Positions 20,958 to 24,591 of a DNA stretch of 24,591 nucleotides are shown here, one piece after another; position 1 is the stretch's first letter; the number at the start of each line of letters is the position of its first letter. The translations under genes were made by a program, and so were the position numbers. The notes under the pieces were generated by a model. The model did not search any database. It was given only the letters and a program-made list of their open reading frames with translations, and had not been told where the DNA came from. The stretch is taken from contig JAHWHT010000005.1 of the NCBI GenBank assembly GCA_019323135.1, positions 1-24,591 of the forward strand, given 5' to 3'. Source of the DNA: Candidatus Woesearchaeota archaeon (lineage in GTDB: Archaea; Nanobdellota; Nanobdellia; Woesearchaeales; ARS49).

Positions 20958-23243
20958 ATGACGCAAGATGTTAAACTAAAAGTTGTAGAAGCAATACAAG
21001 ATGATGTAAATAAAGGCATAGTTAGAGTAGACACTAATTTTATGCGAGAGATTGGAGTGAAGCCCGGCGACATAGTAGAAATTGCAGGCGGAAAATGCAC
21101 AGTTGCAATGGTGGACAGAGCACTGCCTGGAGACATCGGTCTAAACACAATCAGAATGGACGGACTTCTAAGAAAAAATGCTAAAACAGGAATAGGGGAG
21201 CAAGTAAAAGTCAAAAAAGCAGAAATAAAAGAAGCCAAGAAAATAACAATTGCGCCATCCAGCGAGAGAGTAGAGGTAAGAACATCAAACACAAGCGTAT
21301 TCAAAAAAGGCTTATTAGGACGAGCAGTCATAAAAGGAGATATAATCTCTTTAGGGGGAACCAAAAGAAGACGCAGAACCATGACTGGCAGTCCATTCTT
21401 TGACGAAGTATTCAGCATGATGGAAGAACAGAATACAGGATATGGATATGGATTCGGCGACCTTAAATTAGTAGTTGCAGAAACAGTGCCTGCAAAACAA
21501 TCAGTCATAATCACAGAACAAACAGAGATAGTTCTAAGTCCAAAAGCAGTAAAGATAGAAGAAGACACAATACCTGAAGTAACATACGAAGACATCGGCG
21601 GACTGAGTGATGAAATCAAAAAAATAAGAGAGATGGTTGAACTGCCATTAAAGCATCCTGAAATATTTGAGAGATTAGGGGTAGAACCGCCAAAAGGAGT
21701 CCTGCTTCATGGGCCTCCTGGAACAGGAAAGACTTTACTTGCAAAAGCAGTTGCAAACGAAACAAACTCACACTTTATCTTAATCAATGGACCAGAAATA
21801 ATGTCTAAATATTATGGACAGTCTGAAGAAAACATACGGAAAAAATTTGAAGAAGCCGAACAAAATGCTCCTGCAATAGTGTTTATCGATGAGATAGATG
21901 CAATCGCAACAAAAAGAGAAGAAACAAAAGGAGAAGTAGAAAAAAGAGTTGTTGCACAATTGCTTGCATTGATGGACGGTCTTAAGAACAGAGGAAGAGT
22001 GGTAGTTATAGCAGCAACCAATGTTCCAAACATACTGGATCCTGCATTAAGAAGACCTGGAAGATTTGATAGAGAACTAGAGATAAGCGTTCCAAATGAA
22101 GAAGGAAGACTAAATGTTCTAAAGATTCATACAAGAAACATGCCTCTTGCAAAAGATGTAAACCTAACAGACACATCTAAAAAAACACATGGCTTTGTGG
22201 GCGCAGACCTGGCATCACTAACAAAAGAAGCAGCAATGATAGTGTTAAGAAGAATACTGCCAGACTTAAAATACGATAAAGAAGAAGCCATACCGCAAGA
22301 AATACTAGACAAGCTGACGATAACAAAAGCAGATTTCAGAGAAGCACTAAAAGTAGTGCGGCCATCTGCATTAAGAGAAGTGTTCATAGATGTTCCAAAT
22401 GTAACCTGGGATAATATCGGCGGAATGAACGATGTAAGACAAGAATTATTAGAGGCAGTAGAGTGGCCGCTTAAGCATCCAGATGCATTCAAAAGAATGG
22501 GAGTAACCCCGCCAAAAGGAATCCTATTATATGGTGCACCCGGAACAGGAAAGACCTTGCTTGCAAAAGCAGTTGCGCATGAAAGCGAAGCAAACTTCAT
22601 CTCTGTCAAAGGACCTGAATTATTATCTAAATGGGTTGGAGAGAGTGAAAAAGCTGTGCGCGAAATATTCAAAAAAGCAAGACAGACTGCACCAACCATA
22701 ATATTCTTTGATGAAATCGATTCCCTTGTTCCAAGGAGAGGACTGAGCACGGATTCACACGTGACAGAGAGAGTGGTAAATCAACTTCTGACTGAAATAG
22801 ACGGGCTGGAAGATTTACATGACATCTTAATAATCGGTGCAACAAACAGACCAGATATGGTGGATACTGCATTGTTAAGACCGGGCAGGTTTGATAGAAT
22901 AATACTAACTCCTGTGCCTGATGAAAAAACAAGAGAAGAAATATTCAATGTCCACACAAAAGACATGCCAATCAAAGGAGTAACAATCAAAGAACTGGCT
23001 GCAGTAACAGAAGGATATGTTGGAGCAGACATAGAGGCAATTTGCAGAGAGGCAGCAATAATTGCCCTGCGAGAAGACATAAAATCAAAAGAAATAAATA
23101 AGAAACACTTTGAAGAAGCATTACAGAAAGTAAGACCGTCTGTGACAAAAGAGATAGATCAGACATATAGAAAATTGCGAGATCATTTCACTGCTGCAAA
23201 AGCAAAAGAGATGCAAGCACAAAAACCAACTTACTTTGGGTAA
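20958..23243 (+). CDS. cdc48: CDC48/VCP-type AAA+ unfoldase
   Basis: The protein is a hexameric ATPase that unfolds proteins, often for the proteasome. The 761-residue product has the double-psi-barrel N domain (about 1-190). D1 follows with Walker A GPPGTGKT near 252 and Walker B IVFIDEID near 310. D2 has GAPGTGKT near 526 and IIFFDEID near 585. Arginine-finger stretches (RRPGRFDRE and LRPGRFDR) are intact and there is no intein. The C-terminus ends KPTYFG, so the classical HbYX proteasome-docking tail is absent. The start has no close Shine-Dalgarno site; AGGAG and GGGAG lie 15-35 nt upstream. It is probably co-transcribed with the 135-codon gene. Confidence 0.97.
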   Translation: MTQDVKLKVVEAIQDDVNKGIVRVDTNFMREIGVKPGDIVEIAGGKCTVAMVDRALPGDIGLNTIRMDGLLRKNAKTGIGEQVKVKKAEIKEAKKITIAPSSERVEVRTSNTSVFKKGLLGRAVIKGDIISLGGTKRRRRTMTGSPFFDEVFSMMEEQNTGYGYGFGDLKLVVAETVPAKQSVIITEQTEIVLSPKAVKIEEDTIPEVTYEDIGGLSDEIKKIREMVELPLKHPEIFERLGVEPPKGVLLHGPPGTGKTLLAKAVANETNSHFILINGPEIMSKYYGQSEENIRKKFEEAEQNAPAIVFIDEIDAIATKREETKGEVEKRVVAQLLALMDGLKNRGRVVVIAATNVPNILDPALRRPGRFDRELEISVPNEEGRLNVLKIHTRNMPLAKDVNLTDTSKKTHGFVGADLASLTKEAAMIVLRRILPDLKYDKEEAIPQEILDKLTITKADFREALKVVRPSALREVFIDVPNVTWDNIGGMNDVRQELLEAVEWPLKHPDAFKRMGVTPPKGILLYGAPGTGKTLLAKAVAHESEANFISVKGPELLSKWVGESEKAVREIFKKARQTAPTIIFFDEIDSLVPRRGLSTDSHVTERVVNQLLTEIDGLEDLHDILIIGATNRPDMVDTALLRPGRFDRIILTPVPDEKTREEIFNVHTKDMPIKGVTIKELAAVTEGYVGADIEAICREAAIIALREDIKSKEINKKHFEEALQKVRPSVTKEIDQTYRKLRDHFTAAKAKEMQAQKPTYFG

Positions 23244-23249
23244 CAACGA

Positions 23250-23312
23250 GAAATTTTGCGAAATTATAAATACTAGACAAAATTTCCCTAGTTTAAAAGT
23301 TTTTCAAACTTT
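23250..23312 (+). promoter_or_regulatory. Inverted repeats and TATA box before the TPM gene
   Basis: GAAATTTTG (23250-23258) and CAAAATTTC (23278-23286) form a 9-bp inverted repeat after the cdc48 stop codon. TTTAAAA at 23292-23298 is centred about 25 nt before the ATG at 23320, and AAAGTTT-TTC-AAACTTT (23296-23312) overlaps its edge. The first repeat could be a 3' hairpin for cdc48 or an operator. Confidence 0.4.
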
Positions 23313-23319
23313 ATAAACA

Positions 23320-24162
23320 ATGAAAAAACTAATAATACTATTACTTGTTTTCTTAATACTACCTACAGTCCTCGCGATACCAGATCATAAAGGATATGTA
23401 ACAGACAATGCAAATATTCTTGGAGAGTGGGGCGCGAAAATAGAGCAGTTGTGCGATGACATAGAGAAGAACACTACTGCAGAAATTGCGGTTTTGACAA
23501 TAGAGAGTTTAGATGGAGAAGTTCTTGAAGATTATGCATTAGATGTTGCACGAGGCTGGGGCATAGGCAAAGAAGAAAAAGACAATGGCTTATTGCTCTT
23601 GATTTCATATAAAGATAAGAAGTATCGGTTTGAGACAGGCTATGGACTTGAAGGAATACTGCCTGATGCCAGAACTGGAAGAATAGGAAGACAGGTATTG
23701 ACGCAATATTTTAAACAAGACAAATTTGGGGAAGGAACGTATAAAGCGATTACTGATATTCAAGGACTGCTGAAACAAGATCCAAGCATAGTCGCAAAAT
23801 ATGAAAAAGCAGACGTAACAAATTACAAAGGATTAATCGCCTTAGCATATGGAATCATATTACTTATATTGTTATTAGCAACAGAGAAAAGAAAACACAA
23901 ATGGAAAATAAGGACAGTTGGAGATGCGCTCATAATCGGGGCCTCTATATATCTTGGATTGACTTTTTTTGCAGTAGCATTTTCCATGTCAATCATGTTC
24001 TGGATAATGGCTGCGCAAATAGCACAGCTTGCAAAAGGCGGCAAAGGGCCTGGAGGAATCTGGATGGGCGGATTTGGAAAAGGATCTGGCGGATTCTCAG
24101 GAGGCTTTAGCGGATTTAGCGGCGGAGGCTTTGGAGGAGGCGGCAGCTCTGGCGGCTGGTAA
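23320..24162 (+). CDS. TPM-domain membrane protein (YgcG/DUF477 family)
   Basis: The 280-residue product has a signal peptide (1-19, ending VLA) and a TPM domain (about 20-150: GYVTDNANIL, AEIAVLTIESLDG, DNGLLLLISYKDKKYRFETGYGLEG, DARTGRIGR). Two or three membrane segments lie between about 168 and 238, and a long Gly/Ser/Phe tail ends in GGSSGGW. This is the standard architecture. TPM proteins are linked to membrane and photosystem quality control and often pair with LemA, as here, but the reaction is not settled. The TATA box is about 25 nt before the ATG and no Shine-Dalgarno site is seen. Confidence 0.9.
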   Translation: MKKLIILLLVFLILPTVLAIPDHKGYVTDNANILGEWGAKIEQLCDDIEKNTTAEIAVLTIESLDGEVLEDYALDVARGWGIGKEEKDNGLLLLISYKDKKYRFETGYGLEGILPDARTGRIGRQVLTQYFKQDKFGEGTYKAITDIQGLLKQDPSIVAKYEKADVTNYKGLIALAYGIILLILLLATEKRKHKWKIRTVGDALIIGASIYLGLTFFAVAFSMSIMFWIMAAQIAQLAKGGKGPGGIWMGGFGKGSGGFSGGFSGFSGGGFGGGGSSGGW

Positions 24163-24164
24163 AG

Positions 24165-24172
24165 TTTATATA
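24165..24172 (+). promoter_or_regulatory. TATA box of lemA
   Basis: TTTATATA directly after the TPM stop codon predicts a start near 24191-24196, at the first of two hairpins in the lemA leader. Confidence 0.45.
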
Positions 24173-24190
24173 TTCAAACACATGAGGCAA

Positions 24191-24235
24191 CATAGAATCA
24201 GAGATTCTATGAGTCTCAAATTAAAATTTGAGGTG
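24191..24235 (+). promoter_or_regulatory. Double-hairpin leader covering the lemA ribosome binding site
   Basis: Hairpin 1 is CATAGAATC-AGA-GATTCTATG (24191-24211, 9 bp). Hairpin 2 is CTCAAATT-AA-AATTTGAG (24215-24232, 8 bp). The Shine-Dalgarno site GAGGTG (24230-24235, 5 nt before the ATG) shares its GAG with the 3' arm of hairpin 2, so folding would hide it. Confidence 0.5.
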
Positions 24236-24240
24236 TACTT

Positions 24241-24591
24241 ATGGCAAAGAAAAAAAATAATACAAAAATCTGGCTCATAGTCGGAGGAGTAATACTTATT
24301 GTATTGATACTATGGCTTGTAATGGGCTACAACAAACTAATAAGCCTGGACAATTCTGTAGGCGAAAGCTGGGCAAATGTTGAGACACAATATCAACGAA
24401 GGCTTGACTTGATACCAAACTTAGTGAGCACTGTTGAAGGCGCAGTAGCATTTGAAAAAGATACACAAACACAGATTGCAGCGATAAGAACAGGGGTAGC
24501 GAAAGCAAAATCAGCATTAGCATCTGCAGCAACGCCTGAACAACAGCAAGCAGCATTAGCAGAGAGCGATGCAGTTGTGAGTAAGTTCAGC
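24241..24591 (+). CDS. lemA: LemA-family protein, N-terminal part (runs off right edge)
   Basis: 117 codons are present without a stop. A basic N-terminus is followed by a membrane segment (about 10-30, IWLIVGGVILIVLILWLVMG). The LemA helical domain then begins: YNKLISLDNSVGESWANVETQYQRRLDLIPNLV matches the family's conserved block. The following KDTQTQIAAIRTGVAKAKSA and acidic helix fit LemA too. The family has an external N-terminus or a coiled-coil cytosolic domain depending on species, and its function is unclear. It follows the TPM gene by 78 nt, a frequent pairing. The ribosome binding site GAGGTG is strong but may be occluded by a hairpin. Confidence 0.93.
   Translation, partial: MAKKKNNTKIWLIVGGVILIVLILWLVMGYNKLISLDNSVGESWANVETQYQRRLDLIPNLVSTVEGAVAFEKDTQTQIAAIRTGVAKAKSALASAATPEQQQAALAESDAVVSKFS

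Noticed and set aside
23220..23243. HbYX proteasome-docking tail on CDC48
   Set aside because: The C-terminus ends in Tyr-Phe-Gly, with Tyr not in the penultimate position.
1..24591. CRISPR array, insertion sequence, attachment site or integrase
   Set aside because: No regularly spaced repeats, transposase motifs or terminal repeats with target duplication were seen; the partial homing endonuclease is the only mobile-type gene.

Overview
This AT-rich window is archaeal. It carries an Orc1/Cdc6-type initiator ATPase, CDC48, deoxyhypusine synthase, a PIN-KH hexameric ATPase, archaeal-type UMP kinase, archease next to RtcB, an initiator tRNA with bulge-helix-bulge introns, and TATA boxes at a fixed distance from start codons. 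Bacterial-looking partners (bacterial-type SerS, a Glk-family kinase, a TPM/LemA pair) and a very large glycosylated surface protein suggest a DPANN lineage of the Woesearchaeota/Pacearchaeota kind. That placement is inference, not a database result.

Layout. 1-530: the 5' part of a LAGLIDADG homing-endonuclease gene (minus, runs off the left edge), then an initiator tRNA-Met gene on the minus strand that reads as having two introns. 531-6491: one 1986-codon gene for a secreted, C-terminally anchored surface protein built from two Ig-like/beta-propeller/Fn3-like super-units. 6538-9149: tRNA-Ser(GCU), pyrH starting 10 nt after it, and a PIN-ATPase-KH protein overlapping pyrH. 9146-9618: a small convergent unknown gene and a foldable intergenic segment. 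9619-12007: serS and cdc6. 12008-12402: two very short ORFs behind a promoter that nearly copies the one of the homing-endonuclease gene. 12478-13768: tsaC, a 23-codon mini-ORF, and a metallophosphoesterase whose N-terminus the mini-ORF echoes. 13774-16925 (minus): glk, rtcB, archease and a small acidic protein. 16971-20324 (minus): an unknown helical protein, a radical SAM protein coupled to tatD, and deoxyhypusine synthase. 20486-24591: a conserved small protein, cdc48, and a TPM-domain protein followed by lemA (cut by the right edge).

How the genes work together. RtcB and archease form a tRNA-exon ligation module, and the same window holds a tRNA that needs such ligation. SerS has a cognate tRNA-Ser in the window. 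CDC48, deoxyhypusine synthase and TsaC are housekeeping protein and translation functions. Many first genes have a TATA box centred about 25-28 nt before the ATG, so their mRNAs are probably leaderless; Shine-Dalgarno sites appear mainly at internal or small genes. This spacing was used to choose starts for deoxyhypusine synthase and the 9146-9427 gene.

Most notable: a 29-nt promoter element present twice with 26 identities, the two-intron initiator tRNA, the tandem propeller architecture, the mini-ORF that repeats the start of the next gene with only synonymous changes, the tRNA-Ser/pyrH junction, and two hairpins before lemA, the second covering its ribosome binding site. No complete new defence or mobile system is visible.
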